A stretch of 64,000 nt of DNA from Bradyrhizobiaceae bacterium (GTDB lineage Bacteria > Pseudomonadota > Alphaproteobacteria > Rhizobiales > Aestuariivirgaceae). The notes under the pieces are model-generated. The model made no database searches, had not been told where the DNA came from, and worked only from the letters and a program-made list of their open reading frames with translations. The stretch's first letter is position 1. Every line of letters starts with the position of its first letter. This document shows, in pieces, positions 8,200 through 17,177 of the stretch. Position numbers and translations under genes: made by a program. The DNA is taken from positions 1 to 64,000 of the forward strand of contig CANJMQ010000006.1 in NCBI GenBank assembly GCA_947475225.1. The letters run 5' to 3'.

Positions 8200-8676
8200 A
8201 TGGCTGCTAGGAAGAGACGGATCGTCGGTCGCCTCAGGGACGACACGCGTGGCTCCGTGCTGCTTGAGGCCGCACTTGTTATGCCACTCGTTGTGCTTTT
8301 GGTCGCCGGCATAGCTGATTACGGCGTAACCCTCTATCAATATCACACGCTGTCGACAGCAAACGGTTCAGCGGTCCGCCAGCTGATCGTCAGCCGGGGT
8401 TTCGCCAATCCATATGCAGGCGTTCTGTCGCAATATGCCACTTGGGCCCCCAATCTCTCGGTGACGGCCAACCAGATTACTGTGTCGGTGGCTAATTCTT
8501 CCAACGTATTAAAGGCCTGCACTGACAGCACAAGCCCAAACTGCCAGACCCTTCTGGATGCTGCTGCAGGAAAACAAGCCACCGTCGCCCTGAACTACGC
8601 TTGTACAACGACATTCATCCCAAGCATGGCAAGCCCCTGCCCAATCAGAATCACAGCGAGCGGACTGGTCGAATGA
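8200..8676 (+). CDS. tadE: TadE-like pilus assembly protein
   Basis: A 158-residue TadE-family pseudopilin-like protein. After a basic N-terminus the segment GSVLLEAALVMPLVVLLVAGIADYG contains the conserved Glu and the hydrophobic helix that is processed and inserted in the inner membrane. The C-terminal half is a small extracytoplasmic domain with four cysteines (ACTDSTSPNC and CTTTFIPSMASPCP) that could form disulfides. Its stop overlaps the tadG start (ATGA), so the two are coupled. No other tad/flp genes (prepilin, TadA ATPase, TadV) are in the window. Confidence 0.8.
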   Translation: MAARKRRIVGRLRDDTRGSVLLEAALVMPLVVLLVAGIADYGVTLYQYHTLSTANGSAVRQLIVSRGFANPYAGVLSQYATWAPNLSVTANQITVSVANSSNVLKACTDSTSPNCQTLLDAAAGKQATVALNYACTTTFIPSMASPCPIRITASGLVE

Positions 8677-10412
8677 TAAATTGGATGCGCAAGAAGCTGC
8701 TCGGCTTCCGCAGTGATGACGGCGGTGCCGCACTGTTATACGTTACCATCGCCATACCCACATTGCTGGCCATTACGTCGCTGGCGGTTGACATGGGCTA
8801 TGTTTGGTATGTGAAGACACGCCTGCAGACCATTGCTGATATGTCAGCACTGGCGGGTGCATCGAAACTCTACACAGACACCGCACCCAACGTTGTGCTG
8901 CTTGCTAATCAGTATGCCGCCCTCAACGTGCCTTCGAATTGGAACGGTGGGAACTCAACCACCGTGACAGTCACGCCAGAAGTCAAATGCCTCAACACCA
9001 TTAAGACGATGGGGCTGACATGCCAGAGCACGAGCAGCGGGAACACCCTGAAGGTCACAGTCACCGCAACGACCCCGCTATTCTTCGCAACCGCCCTTGG
9101 CTTTAAAACGATATCGCTTTCCGCGAACTCGATGGTGTCTGGTGGCGGATCTTCTCCGCCTCCGATGAACATCGCCATCATCCTCGACGCCACCGGTTCG
9201 ATGAATAACCTACTCGGAACCTCGTGCGGCTCGCTCTCCAATCCGACCAAGATCCAGTGCGCCAGCCTGGCGGCGAAAACGCTGCTGACGAAGCTCTGGG
9301 CATCGGTCGACCAGGTGGCGCTCTACACCTATCCCTCGTACGACGCGAACAGCCTGAAGACCTTTACCTGCGCCAGCGGGAACAACGGCGTTAAGACTTC
9401 AGTTTCCTACAAGACGGGAGCGTCTCCGAATTACCAGATGGTGGGTTTCACGACCTCCTTTTCGGCGGACAAGGGCAGCCCACCCACGGGCGGCCTGGAT
9501 ATCACCAGCCCGATGGTGCTTGCGCTCGGCAAGACCGCATCGACCTCCACAGCCACAGACTCCACGATTTGCAATGGGCTCAATCTGAGCCAACTTGGTG
9601 GCCAGGGGACATCCATCGCCGACGCCATCGCGCAGGCGCGGAATGATCTGCTGGCTGCAAATGTGGCGCTGGTCGCGAAAGGCCAGCCCCAGCGGCGGAA
9701 CGTCATGATCATCCTCAGTGACGGCGATGCCAACGCGAACGTCGATACGGCCGCCACCAACGATCCCTTCCTCGCGGGAAGCAACGCACCGCCCTCCACC
9801 GATCCGGGCTGGTCGATCGACGTGCCAAGTCAGGCGGACCAGTGCCAGGGGGCCGTCGCGGCTGCCGATACGGCTGCCGCTGATGGAACATGGGTCTATT
9901 CAGTTGCCTTTTCGGCGCCCTACGCTGCGAAGGGCTCCTGCCAAAGCGACAGGCCCGTTACCCCCGTTACAACCAAGCCCGCGACAGTGAACGTCAGCTC
10001 GAGGTCCTGCACCGCCAGCAACAAGTGCCAGTCCGTTGCTTCACAGGCAAATACAGCCGCCTGGACGGTCAACGCTGCATCGGGAACGACCCAGACAGCG
10101 CTTACGGTATTGGGCGGGACTATTGCGACCACCTGCACCAAGAGCAATGGCAGCACCTCTGGCACCTGCACGACGACAGTGACGTCTCCTACAAGCGTCA
10201 AGACCGAAACTTACGATCTGAGCAAATATGACACGACGGCTTGCGCCACCATGATCGCCATCGCGTCCGATGCTTCCAGGTTCTACTCGACGGATGGCAA
10301 CACCAAGTGCGCGTCTACCGCGAACCCGAACTTCACCGACCTCGTTTCGATCTTCAACAACGTCGCGGCGAGCATCATGAAGAAGCGCCGCATCCCCAGC
10401 GGCACGACATAA
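8673..10412 (+). CDS. tadG: TadG-like protein with von Willebrand A domain
   Basis: A 579-residue membrane-anchored protein of the TadG family, which works with Tad/Flp pili. A short cytoplasmic part is followed by a transmembrane helix (about 20-42, LLYVTIAIPTLLAITSLAV) and the TadG signature MGYVWYVKTRLQTIADMSALAGA. The VWA domain begins near residue 165 with a MIDAS variant DATGSM (Asp172) and continues with IILSDGD. A Ser/Thr-rich, cysteine-containing insertion (about 425-530) interrupts the C-terminal part. The ATG at 8673 overlaps the tadE stop by four bases; an upstream in-frame ATG at 8601 inside tadE is not used here. Confidence 0.8.
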   Translation: MINWMRKKLLGFRSDDGGAALLYVTIAIPTLLAITSLAVDMGYVWYVKTRLQTIADMSALAGASKLYTDTAPNVVLLANQYAALNVPSNWNGGNSTTVTVTPEVKCLNTIKTMGLTCQSTSSGNTLKVTVTATTPLFFATALGFKTISLSANSMVSGGGSSPPPMNIAIILDATGSMNNLLGTSCGSLSNPTKIQCASLAAKTLLTKLWASVDQVALYTYPSYDANSLKTFTCASGNNGVKTSVSYKTGASPNYQMVGFTTSFSADKGSPPTGGLDITSPMVLALGKTASTSTATDSTICNGLNLSQLGGQGTSIADAIAQARNDLLAANVALVAKGQPQRRNVMIILSDGDANANVDTAATNDPFLAGSNAPPSTDPGWSIDVPSQADQCQGAVAAADTAAADGTWVYSVAFSAPYAAKGSCQSDRPVTPVTTKPATVNVSSRSCTASNKCQSVASQANTAAWTVNAASGTTQTALTVLGGTIATTCTKSNGSTSGTCTTTVTSPTSVKTETYDLSKYDTTACATMIAIASDASRFYSTDGNTKCASTANPNFTDLVSIFNNVAASIMKKRRIPSGTT

Positions 10413-10531
10413 TCGGGCGTTATGCTAGAAAAAAGACAATTTGTCGGCGGCATCATGCTTGCACCCTGCTTTGTTTACAACAGGGCGATGCTCAGGTCAT
10501 GTATCGTGGAGCATGCGCCGGACGTTAAGTC

Positions 10532-10714
10532 ATGAATGACCAGGGGATATTGCTTCTTTCCGATGCACTGAAAATGATCCTCTTATTGAGCTTTGTTGTC
10601 GCCGTTCTGGTACTGTGGAGCAATTTGCGGGCGAAACGCAGCGTAAGGCTAAAAGATGCCCGCACGCCAAATTCGCGACTTCGCGACCTGATGGATGATC
10701 AAAGGCGGAAATAA
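10532..10714 (+). CDS. small single-pass membrane protein, hypothetical
   Basis: A 60-residue open frame with one hydrophobic segment (about 13-31, LKMILLLSFVVAVLVLWSNL) followed by a basic cytoplasmic tail. No family is recognised. It lies 119 nt downstream of tadG on the same strand. The ribosome binding site is weak, so existence as a gene is uncertain; a tad-locus accessory protein is conceivable. Confidence 0.4.
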   Translation: MNDQGILLLSDALKMILLLSFVVAVLVLWSNLRAKRSVRLKDARTPNSRLRDLMDDQRRK

Positions 10715-10959
10715 TTCGTTCGCTGTCACGGCGCACGCGTCTCGCGGAAGGCTGCTCCACTCTTGCGGACGACAGCTCTGTCATAGGCCATGCGGCCCAT
10801 GTCCTGGCGGGCGCTCGAAGGTCTGGGCGGCAATGGGCTCCTCGTCGCTCAGCACGTGCAGCTGTTGCCTGGTCTCGTTCAACCGCAGCCGGCCGATGGT
10901 GTTCAACAGGCCCGTGGTGTCGTGGGGACGGCGCATCACCACGGCTTGGCGTTGGCTAG

Positions 10960-12180
10960 CTAGTGCGCGGCGATCTGCCCGGCGACGTACTCGGCATCAA
11001 CCCACACGCCCCAGATGAAGGCTGAGGCGCGGCGCGACAGCCACGGCAGGCCGAGGAAATACAGCCCCGGAACCTTGGTGGAAACGCCGCGCTCATGGGC
11101 CGGGCGGCCCTTCTCGTCGAAGGCGTCGAACTTGATCCAGCCGAAGTCCAGCGCATAACCCGTCGACCAGATGATCGAGGTGATGCCCGCCTGTTTGAGG
11201 TCAAGCGACAGGATCGGGTGCAGCGCGCAGTCCGGCATCGGCTCCAGCTTGCGGGCATCGGGTTCCGGCGGAAAATCGAGAGTGTTGGCCACAATGTGGG
11301 CGTCGGCCTCGTCCAGCACCGAGAGGTAATTCGCATCCCCGCGCTCGATGTTGGCCTTGAGGTCGCCCACGAATGTCATCTGGCCGTCGGCAAATCCATC
11401 GGTGCGGCCAACCAGCGTGATGCAGCTATGCGCGAGGCGGCGGAAGTCCACGGTGTGGCCGCCATAGGCGCCGCTCACCGCGATGGTCACATGCTCCATG
11501 CCGGGTGCCATGGTCTTGGCATTCCACTTGCCCAGCGCACCCAGCCACCACACGAAGTCCTTGCCGCGATAGGCGCGCGGCGGCCGGTCATGCGGCCCGA
11601 CGGAGAGATAGACCTTGCGGCCCGCCCGCTGCAGCTCACCGGCGATCTGCGCACCCGACGAGCCCGCGCCGACCACCAGCACCGCACCGTCCGGCAGCTG
11701 CGCCGGGTTGCGGTAATCGGCCGAATGGACCTGGCAGATGCCAGATGACTCCGGCACCATCACCGGCATGATCGGCTTCTGGAACGGGCCGGTCGCGGCC
11801 ACCACGTTTTTCGCCTCGATCACGCCCTGCGCCGTTTCGGCGCGGAACGTGCCATCGGAATTGCGGTGCAGCGCCGTCACCTCCACGCCCGTGCGCACCG
11901 GTGACGTGTTCTGCCTCGCATAGTCCTCGAGGTACTGCACGATCTCGTCACGCGTCGCGAAGGCATCGCCGTCGCACTTGAATTCGAGGTCGGGGAAGCG
12001 ATCATGCCAGGCCGGGCCGTTGGCGACGAGCGAGTCCCAGCGTTCGGCGCGCCAGCGCTCGGCGATGCGCCGGCGCTCGATGACGAGGTGCTCCTTGCCG
12101 CGCTTGCCCAGATGCCTGCTCACCGCGAGGCCTGCCTGGCCAGCGCCGATGATAAGGGTCTCGACCCTGTCGACCGCCAT
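10960..12180 (-). CDS. flavin-containing monooxygenase-like oxidoreductase
   Basis: A 406-residue FAD/NAD(P)H-dependent oxidoreductase of the CzcO/flavin monooxygenase group. An FAD-binding Rossmann motif IIGAGQAGL lies at the N-terminus, a monooxygenase-type element around GICQVHSADYRNP (about 150-162), and a second NADPH motif VVGAGSSGAQIAGEL just after it. ATATG motifs are present as VVAATGPF and IIWSTGYALDF. The ATG at 12180 has AAGGA upstream and is preferred over 12204. It is transcribed in the same direction as, and just downstream of, the trimethylamine dehydrogenase-family gene, which hints that both act on an amine or related substrate; this is inference. Confidence 0.75.
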   Translation of the reverse strand: MAVDRVETLIIGAGQAGLAVSRHLGKRGKEHLVIERRRIAERWRAERWDSLVANGPAWHDRFPDLEFKCDGDAFATRDEIVQYLEDYARQNTSPVRTGVEVTALHRNSDGTFRAETAQGVIEAKNVVAATGPFQKPIMPVMVPESSGICQVHSADYRNPAQLPDGAVLVVGAGSSGAQIAGELQRAGRKVYLSVGPHDRPPRAYRGKDFVWWLGALGKWNAKTMAPGMEHVTIAVSGAYGGHTVDFRRLAHSCITLVGRTDGFADGQMTFVGDLKANIERGDANYLSVLDEADAHIVANTLDFPPEPDARKLEPMPDCALHPILSLDLKQAGITSIIWSTGYALDFGWIKFDAFDEKGRPAHERGVSTKVPGLYFLGLPWLSRRASAFIWGVWVDAEYVAGQIAAH

Positions 12181-12249
12181 GTCGCCGTCCTTCCTGATCA
12201 TCACTCTCTTGACGTCCGTTCTACCGGAGATGCGCGCCGCGCGGCAGGA

Positions 12250-14355
12250 TCATTTCGCCGCAGCGCCCTCGCCTTCCCAGTAGAACGGGCCGGCGGCCAG
12301 CCCCGTCACCTCGCGCCGCATGTCCTTGGCGACCGGGCCTTCATCCGCGTCAAACTCCTCGGCATAGCGCCGCCCGGACCACACGGCTGCGGCAATCGTG
12401 CCGGGCGCCAGCGCATCACCGACGAGGGTGACGGACCTGATGCCTGCCGCCGCCCATTCTCCCCGCCGCGCCAACAGTTCTCGGCCCACCGAATTGTGCG
12501 GCAACCGCGCCGTCACGGGCACCACCGAACAGCCGTCGATCGTCGTCTCCTTGCCGGTGAAGCCGCAGGCATAGGTAACAAGCGGGCCATCGGCACCAAC
12601 CAGATAGTGATGCGAGATGATCTTCACCCCAAGGTTCACCAGCCGGTGCTGTACGAAGAGTTGCTCCATGGTCATGCGCATCCAGGTGGAGACTTCCGCG
12701 GCGGGCGTGACCACCGACACCTCGAAGCCTTCCTTCACCAGAAGTTCGGCCAGCACGCCGCCCATGTAATAATGGTCGTCATCGAAGATCACGACGCTGC
12801 GGTTTTTCGGGCGCATGCCGGCCATCAGGTCGTCGGGTGACAGCACATCCGCGCCCGGAAGTGGCGCAGGCCGCAACAGGCGCCGCCCGACACCATCGGA
12901 CCGCCAGCCAGAGCCGGTGGCCACCGCCACGTGCTCGAAGCCGAAGCCCATGATGTCATCCGCCGTCAGCGCGCTGTCGCGGTAGAGCGTCACGTTGGTG
13001 GCGCGCTGCAACTGTCCCAGCCGGTAATCCGTCACGCGCTTCCATGCGGAAAGGCCGGGCAGCTTCGCCTCGCGCAGCACGCGCCCACCGGGCTCGCCCT
13101 TCTCGGCCAGCGCCACCTCCACGCCGCGGCGGCCGAGCATCATCGCTGCCTCGAGCCCGGCGGGGCCTGCGCCCACAACCAGCACCTTGGCGTCCTTCTT
13201 CACGCTGCGGATTGTCTCCGGGTGCCAGCCGCGCCGCCATTCATCACCGAAGGACGGGTTCTGCGTGCAGCGGCTGGGCGTCATGGTGAAGTCGCCCGCC
13301 ACGCACATGTTGCAGCCGATGCATTCGCGAATGTCCTCGATGCGGCCTTCCTCGATTTTCTTCGGCAGGTAGGGATCGGCGATGGACGGCCGCGCCGCGC
13401 CGATCAGGTCCATCACGCCATCGCGGACGAGTTTCACCATCAGGTCCGGCGAGGTGTAGCGACCAACGCTGACGACAGGCTTGGTGGTCAATTGCTTGAT
13501 GCCGCGGATGAAGGGCAACTGATAACCTTCTTCGGCAAAGCGCGAGGTCTGGCTGTCGTACTCCCAGCCGGACAGTGTCAGGTCCCAGAGGTCGGGGAGT
13601 TCGGCCAGGTGTCCGATGATGTCCTGCGCTTCCGCCGCGTGGATGCCCTCCTCGCCCACCATCTCGTCGACCGAGATGCGGCAAGGCACCGCGCAGGTGT
13701 CGCCCACCGCGTCCTTGGTGTCCTCGATCAGTTCCTTCAGGAATCGTGCCCGGTTCTCGAGGCTGCCACCATATTCGTCGGTGCGCTGGTTGAAGCGGCG
13801 AGACAGGAAATACATCGGCAGGCCGAACAGCTTGCCGGCGTAGACGTAAATGAGGTTGAACCCCGCCCGCTTCGCCCGAATGGCCGCATCGCGGTGCCAC
13901 TTGCGGAAATTGCGGATGTCCTCCTTGTCCATGCCGCGCACCTGCACGGGGTCGCTGAAATAGCTGTAGACCGGCAGGTCCATCGGCCCCAGCGGGATCT
14001 CGCGCGAATAGAGGTTCGGCGCATTCATGCTGTTGTGCGCAAGCTGCAGCCCGGCGAGTGCCCCCTTGGATTTCACAGCCTCGGCGATGCGCGCCAGCAT
14101 CGGCAGGTCCTGGTCATCCCAGATCCGCAGTTCGATGAAGGGGGCGATGTCGCCCGTGGGGTGGATCTCCACTTGCTCGGTGCAGACCACGCCCCAGCCG
14201 CCTTCGGCCTTGATGGCCCGCATGGTGGCCAGTGCCGTTGCGTCACGATAGCCCATGCCATTGCAATGCGGCACCTGGAAGAAGCGGTTCTTGGTGGTCA
14301 CTGGCCCGATCTTCACCGGTTCGAAGAGGATGTCGTAGCGCGGATCGCGGCTCAT
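12250..14355 (-). CDS. trimethylamine/dimethylamine dehydrogenase-family flavoprotein
   Basis: A 701-residue iron-sulfur flavoprotein of the TMADH/DMADH/histamine dehydrogenase family (usually about 690-735 residues), predicted to oxidise an amine and pass electrons to an electron-transfer flavoprotein. The N-terminal TIM barrel binds FMN; Cys31 in QVPHC aligns with the 6-S-cysteinyl-FMN cysteine of TMADH. RFNQRTDEYGGSLENRARF is the old-yellow-enzyme signature. The [4Fe-4S] ligands are C-x2-C-x2-C-x11-C (CIGCNMC, then SRCTQN), followed by the TMADH-like WRRGWHPE. A pyridine-dinucleotide-like domain starts with VLVVGAGPAGLEAAMML. GGAG lies nine bases before the ATG at 14355. The exact substrate cannot be read from sequence. 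It is divergent from the ABC transporter genes. Confidence 0.8.
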   Translation of the reverse strand: MSRDPRYDILFEPVKIGPVTTKNRFFQVPHCNGMGYRDATALATMRAIKAEGGWGVVCTEQVEIHPTGDIAPFIELRIWDDQDLPMLARIAEAVKSKGALAGLQLAHNSMNAPNLYSREIPLGPMDLPVYSYFSDPVQVRGMDKEDIRNFRKWHRDAAIRAKRAGFNLIYVYAGKLFGLPMYFLSRRFNQRTDEYGGSLENRARFLKELIEDTKDAVGDTCAVPCRISVDEMVGEEGIHAAEAQDIIGHLAELPDLWDLTLSGWEYDSQTSRFAEEGYQLPFIRGIKQLTTKPVVSVGRYTSPDLMVKLVRDGVMDLIGAARPSIADPYLPKKIEEGRIEDIRECIGCNMCVAGDFTMTPSRCTQNPSFGDEWRRGWHPETIRSVKKDAKVLVVGAGPAGLEAAMMLGRRGVEVALAEKGEPGGRVLREAKLPGLSAWKRVTDYRLGQLQRATNVTLYRDSALTADDIMGFGFEHVAVATGSGWRSDGVGRRLLRPAPLPGADVLSPDDLMAGMRPKNRSVVIFDDDHYYMGGVLAELLVKEGFEVSVVTPAAEVSTWMRMTMEQLFVQHRLVNLGVKIISHHYLVGADGPLVTYACGFTGKETTIDGCSVVPVTARLPHNSVGRELLARRGEWAAAGIRSVTLVGDALAPGTIAAAVWSGRRYAEEFDADEGPVAKDMRREVTGLAAGPFYWEGEGAAAK

Positions 14356-14550
14356 GGTGCAAAGCTCCGTCAGGTTCTGGTGAAACTCTATGCGCAGCGG
14401 TGGCAGCACTGCAATGCCGGGGCGGCAGACGGCCATGTGCAAAAAAAGGACTTTTCGGCCCGCGCGCTTAATGCTCCAATGAGGCCACAAAGGCAGGGCC
14501 GCAGAAAACCGCCCGCCGCACACCAATGGGGCGACAACGGAGAAATGAAC

Positions 14551-15528
14551 ATGAGCATCAAGACACTTCTTTCACTGGCCACGGGTGCCGCAGCCGCCGT
14601 GGTGATGGCCGTTTCGGCCGACGCCGGCACCATGCGCCTCGGCATGACGACCTGGGTGGGCTATGGCCCGATGTTCCTGGCCCGCGACAAGGGCTTCTTC
14701 AAGGAAAACGGCCTCGACGTCGACCTGCGCATCATCGAGGACGCCTCGATCTACATGGCCGCTGTCGCCTCCGGCGAGCTTGACGGCAACGCCTCGACGC
14801 TGGACGAGATCATGAAGTACCGCTCGCCGGAATTCTGCTTCAAGGCAGTGGCGGTTCTTGACGACAGCCACGGCGGCGACGGCGTGCTGGTGCGTGACGG
14901 CATCAACTCGCTGAAGGACCTCAAGGGCCAGCAGGTGGGCATGAACGAGGGCTCGGTCTCGCAGTTCTGGTTCAACATCCTGCTCACCCGCGAGGGCATG
15001 ACAGAGAAGGACGTCCAGATCACCAACATGACGGCGGATGATGCCGCTGCCGCCTTCATCTCCGGGCATATCCCCGCCGCCGTGACGTGGGAACCGCATC
15101 TCTCGCTGGTACGCGAAAAGAAGCAGGGCAAGGTGCTGATCGATTCCTCGCAGACACCGGGCCTCATCGTCGACGTGGTCGACCTCACATGCGACTACAT
15201 CAAGAACAACCCCAAGGACGTCGAGGCCTTCAACAAGGGCCTGTTCAAGGCGGTCGAGTTCATCAAGACCAACCCGGACGAGGCCTATGCCATCATGGCC
15301 AAGGGTGTGGGCGGCTACCTCGAGAAGCCGGAGGATTTCGCCGGCGCTGCCAAAGGCGTGAACTTCTATGACCAGGCCCGCAACATCGAGTTCTTCGGCA
15401 CGCCTGAGAAGGGCGAGGCCAAGGACCTGATGGCTCTGGGCAACCAGATCTGGGGCGGCTTCCAGAAGATGAAGATGGACATCGGCTACAACGACCTGAT
15501 CGACACGTCCTTCCTCAACGTGAAGTAA
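14551..15528 (+). CDS. NitT/TauT-family ABC transporter substrate-binding protein
   Basis: A 325-residue periplasmic solute-binding protein. Residues 1-22 (MSIKTLLSLATGAAAAVVMA, cut near ADA-GT) form a signal peptide. The mature part begins with RLGMTTWVGYGPMFLARDKGFF, typical of the NMT1/SsuA-like fold that binds sulfonates, nitrate, pyrimidines or similar small polar compounds. The ATG at 14551 has GGAG eight bases upstream; an ATG six bases earlier is too close to it. The reading frame stays open for 1.6 kb upstream, antisense to the dehydrogenase gene, but that extension is not coding. A hairpin after the gene separates it from the permease. Confidence 0.85.
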   Translation: MSIKTLLSLATGAAAAVVMAVSADAGTMRLGMTTWVGYGPMFLARDKGFFKENGLDVDLRIIEDASIYMAAVASGELDGNASTLDEIMKYRSPEFCFKAVAVLDDSHGGDGVLVRDGINSLKDLKGQQVGMNEGSVSQFWFNILLTREGMTEKDVQITNMTADDAAAAFISGHIPAAVTWEPHLSLVREKKQGKVLIDSSQTPGLIVDVVDLTCDYIKNNPKDVEAFNKGLFKAVEFIKTNPDEAYAIMAKGVGGYLEKPEDFAGAAKGVNFYDQARNIEFFGTPEKGEAKDLMALGNQIWGGFQKMKMDIGYNDLIDTSFLNVK

Positions 15529-15553
15529 CGGTCTCGCAGTAAAGCTGAAGCAG

Positions 15554-15577
15554 GGCGGGCAATCGGGCCCGCCTTGT
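15554..15577 (+). terminator. attenuating hairpin between SBP and permease genes
   Basis: GGCGGGC (15554-15560) pairs with GCCCGCC (15567-15573) across a 6-nt loop and is followed by TTGTTT. A partial terminator or mRNA-stabilising hairpin here would give more binding protein than membrane components, a common arrangement in ABC operons. Confidence 0.6.
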
Positions 15578-15596
15578 TTCCATTCCGGACGGGTCA

Positions 15597-16400
15597 ATGG
15601 CTACCAAACGTACGCTCCTCCAGAGCTTCACAACACCCTTTGGCGAGATCCCCTCAGCGGCGGCGCTGGTCGCCGCCTGCATCGTCTGGGCGCTGGTCCT
15701 CGGCGTCTGGGCGATCGCCTCCTATGGCGGCTATGTCGCAGACATGTTCCTGCCCGTGCCGGACGCCGTCATCCGCCGCGGCATCTCGCTCGCCTCGGAC
15801 GGCACGCTGTTCGTCCATATCTGGTCGAGCGTGAAGGTGGTGATCCTCGGCTTCCTCCTCTCTGCCGTGATCGCCGTGCCGCTGGGCCTCTACATGGGCA
15901 CCTACAAGATCGTGCAGGCAGCACTCGAGCCGCTCGTCAACTTCATCCGCTACCTTCCCGTCACCTCGCTGGTGCCACTGTTCATCCTGTGGATCGGCAT
16001 CGGCATCGGTCAGCGCGTCACGGTTATTTTCTTCGGCGTGTTCTTCTCCCAGCTCATCATGATCGCGGACGAGGCGCATGCCGTGTCGCGCGATCTCGTC
16101 AACGCCAGCTACACGCTGGGCACCAAGCGCAACGAGGCGATCTGGCACGTCATCTTCCCTGCCGCACTCCCCAACATCATCAACACGCTGCGCGTCACCA
16201 TGGGCTGGGCCTGGACCTACCTGGTGGTGGCCGAACTGGTCGCCGCCAATTCCGGCCTCGGCTTCATCTCGCTCAAGGCCATGCGTGGCTTCCAGGTGGA
16301 CACCATTTTCCTGGCCATCATGCTCATCGGCCTTTTGGGCCTCATCTCCGACATGGCCTTCCGCCTGCTCCGGCGCTGGCTCTGCCCGTGGGCGGCATGA
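15597..16400 (+). CDS. NitT/TauT-family ABC transporter permease
   Basis: A 267-residue inner-membrane permease of the SsuC/TauC type with about six transmembrane helices. The EAA loop that docks with the ATPase is visible as DLVNASYTLGTKRNEAIWHVIFPAALPNI. The N-terminal stretch up to residue 20 is cytoplasmic. The stop overlaps the ATPase start by four bases (ATGA). With the binding protein and ATPase it forms one importer. Confidence 0.85.
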   Translation: MATKRTLLQSFTTPFGEIPSAAALVAACIVWALVLGVWAIASYGGYVADMFLPVPDAVIRRGISLASDGTLFVHIWSSVKVVILGFLLSAVIAVPLGLYMGTYKIVQAALEPLVNFIRYLPVTSLVPLFILWIGIGIGQRVTVIFFGVFFSQLIMIADEAHAVSRDLVNASYTLGTKRNEAIWHVIFPAALPNIINTLRVTMGWAWTYLVVAELVAANSGLGFISLKAMRGFQVDTIFLAIMLIGLLGLISDMAFRLLRRWLCPWAA

Positions 16401-17176
16401 GCATGAAGGGCAGCCTCTCGATCCAGGACGTCACCCTCACCTATGGCAAGGGAGAGAAGCGCGTTCTGGCGCTTGATGGCATCTCCTTCGAGGTGAAGCC
16501 CAACGAGTTCACGGTCATTGTCGGCCCCTCGGGCTGTGGCAAGTCGAGCCTCCTCTACATCGCGGCGGGCCTCATTGACGCCACTTCGGGCAGCATCCTG
16601 ACCTCGGGCAAGCGCGTCGTGGAGCCGGGCGGCGATCGCGGCATGGTGTTCCAGTCCTACACGCTGTTCCCCTGGCTCACCGTGCGGCAGAACGTCGAAT
16701 ATGGCCCCCGCCGCAAGGGCATGCCAGCGCCCGAGCGCAACAAGCTCGTAGATCGCTATCTGAACGAGGTTGGCCTCACCGCCTTTGCCGATCATTACCC
16801 CAAGCAACTCTCGGGCGGCATGATGCAGCGCGTGGCGATTGCCCGGGCGCTGGCCAACGACCCGGACATCCTGCTGATGGACGAGCCCTTCGGCGCACTC
16901 GACAGCCAGACCCGCCACACCATGCAGAAGCTGCTGCTGCGCGTCTGGGAGCACTCACACAAGACGGTCGCCTTCGTGACGCATGACATCGACGAGGCGA
17001 TCCTGCTGGGTGACCGGGTGATCGTCATGACGGCGCGGCCTGGCAAGCTCAAGGCCGACATCCGCATCGACATCCCCCGCCCGCGCAACCCGGACGTGGA
17101 GCTCGAACCCGACTTCATCGCCCTCAAGCGCCGCATCCTCAACGAACTGCGCGACGAGATCGACGAGGACCACTGA
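16397..17176 (+). CDS. NitT/TauT-family ABC transporter ATP-binding protein
   Basis: A 259-residue SsuB/TauB-type ATPase: Walker A GPSGCGKSS (about 43-51), Q-loop QSYTLFPWLTV, signature LSGGMMQR, Walker B ILLMDEP and switch His in FVTHDIDEA. The C-terminal tail after about 215 (PRPRNPDVELEPDF) is typical of the NitT/TauT subfamily. ATG at 16397 is coupled to the permease stop. The next gene (SDR) starts two bases after its stop, so transporter and dehydrogenase genes probably share a transcript. Confidence 0.85.
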   Translation: MSMKGSLSIQDVTLTYGKGEKRVLALDGISFEVKPNEFTVIVGPSGCGKSSLLYIAAGLIDATSGSILTSGKRVVEPGGDRGMVFQSYTLFPWLTVRQNVEYGPRRKGMPAPERNKLVDRYLNEVGLTAFADHYPKQLSGGMMQRVAIARALANDPDILLMDEPFGALDSQTRHTMQKLLLRVWEHSHKTVAFVTHDIDEAILLGDRVIVMTARPGKLKADIRIDIPRPRNPDVELEPDFIALKRRILNELRDEIDEDH

Positions 17177-17177
17177 C

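Noticed and set aside
12931-14550. Long plus-strand open frame continuous with the ABC binding protein
   Set aside because: It lies antisense to the TMADH-family gene; the binding-protein signal peptide and ribosome binding site fix the true start at 14551.
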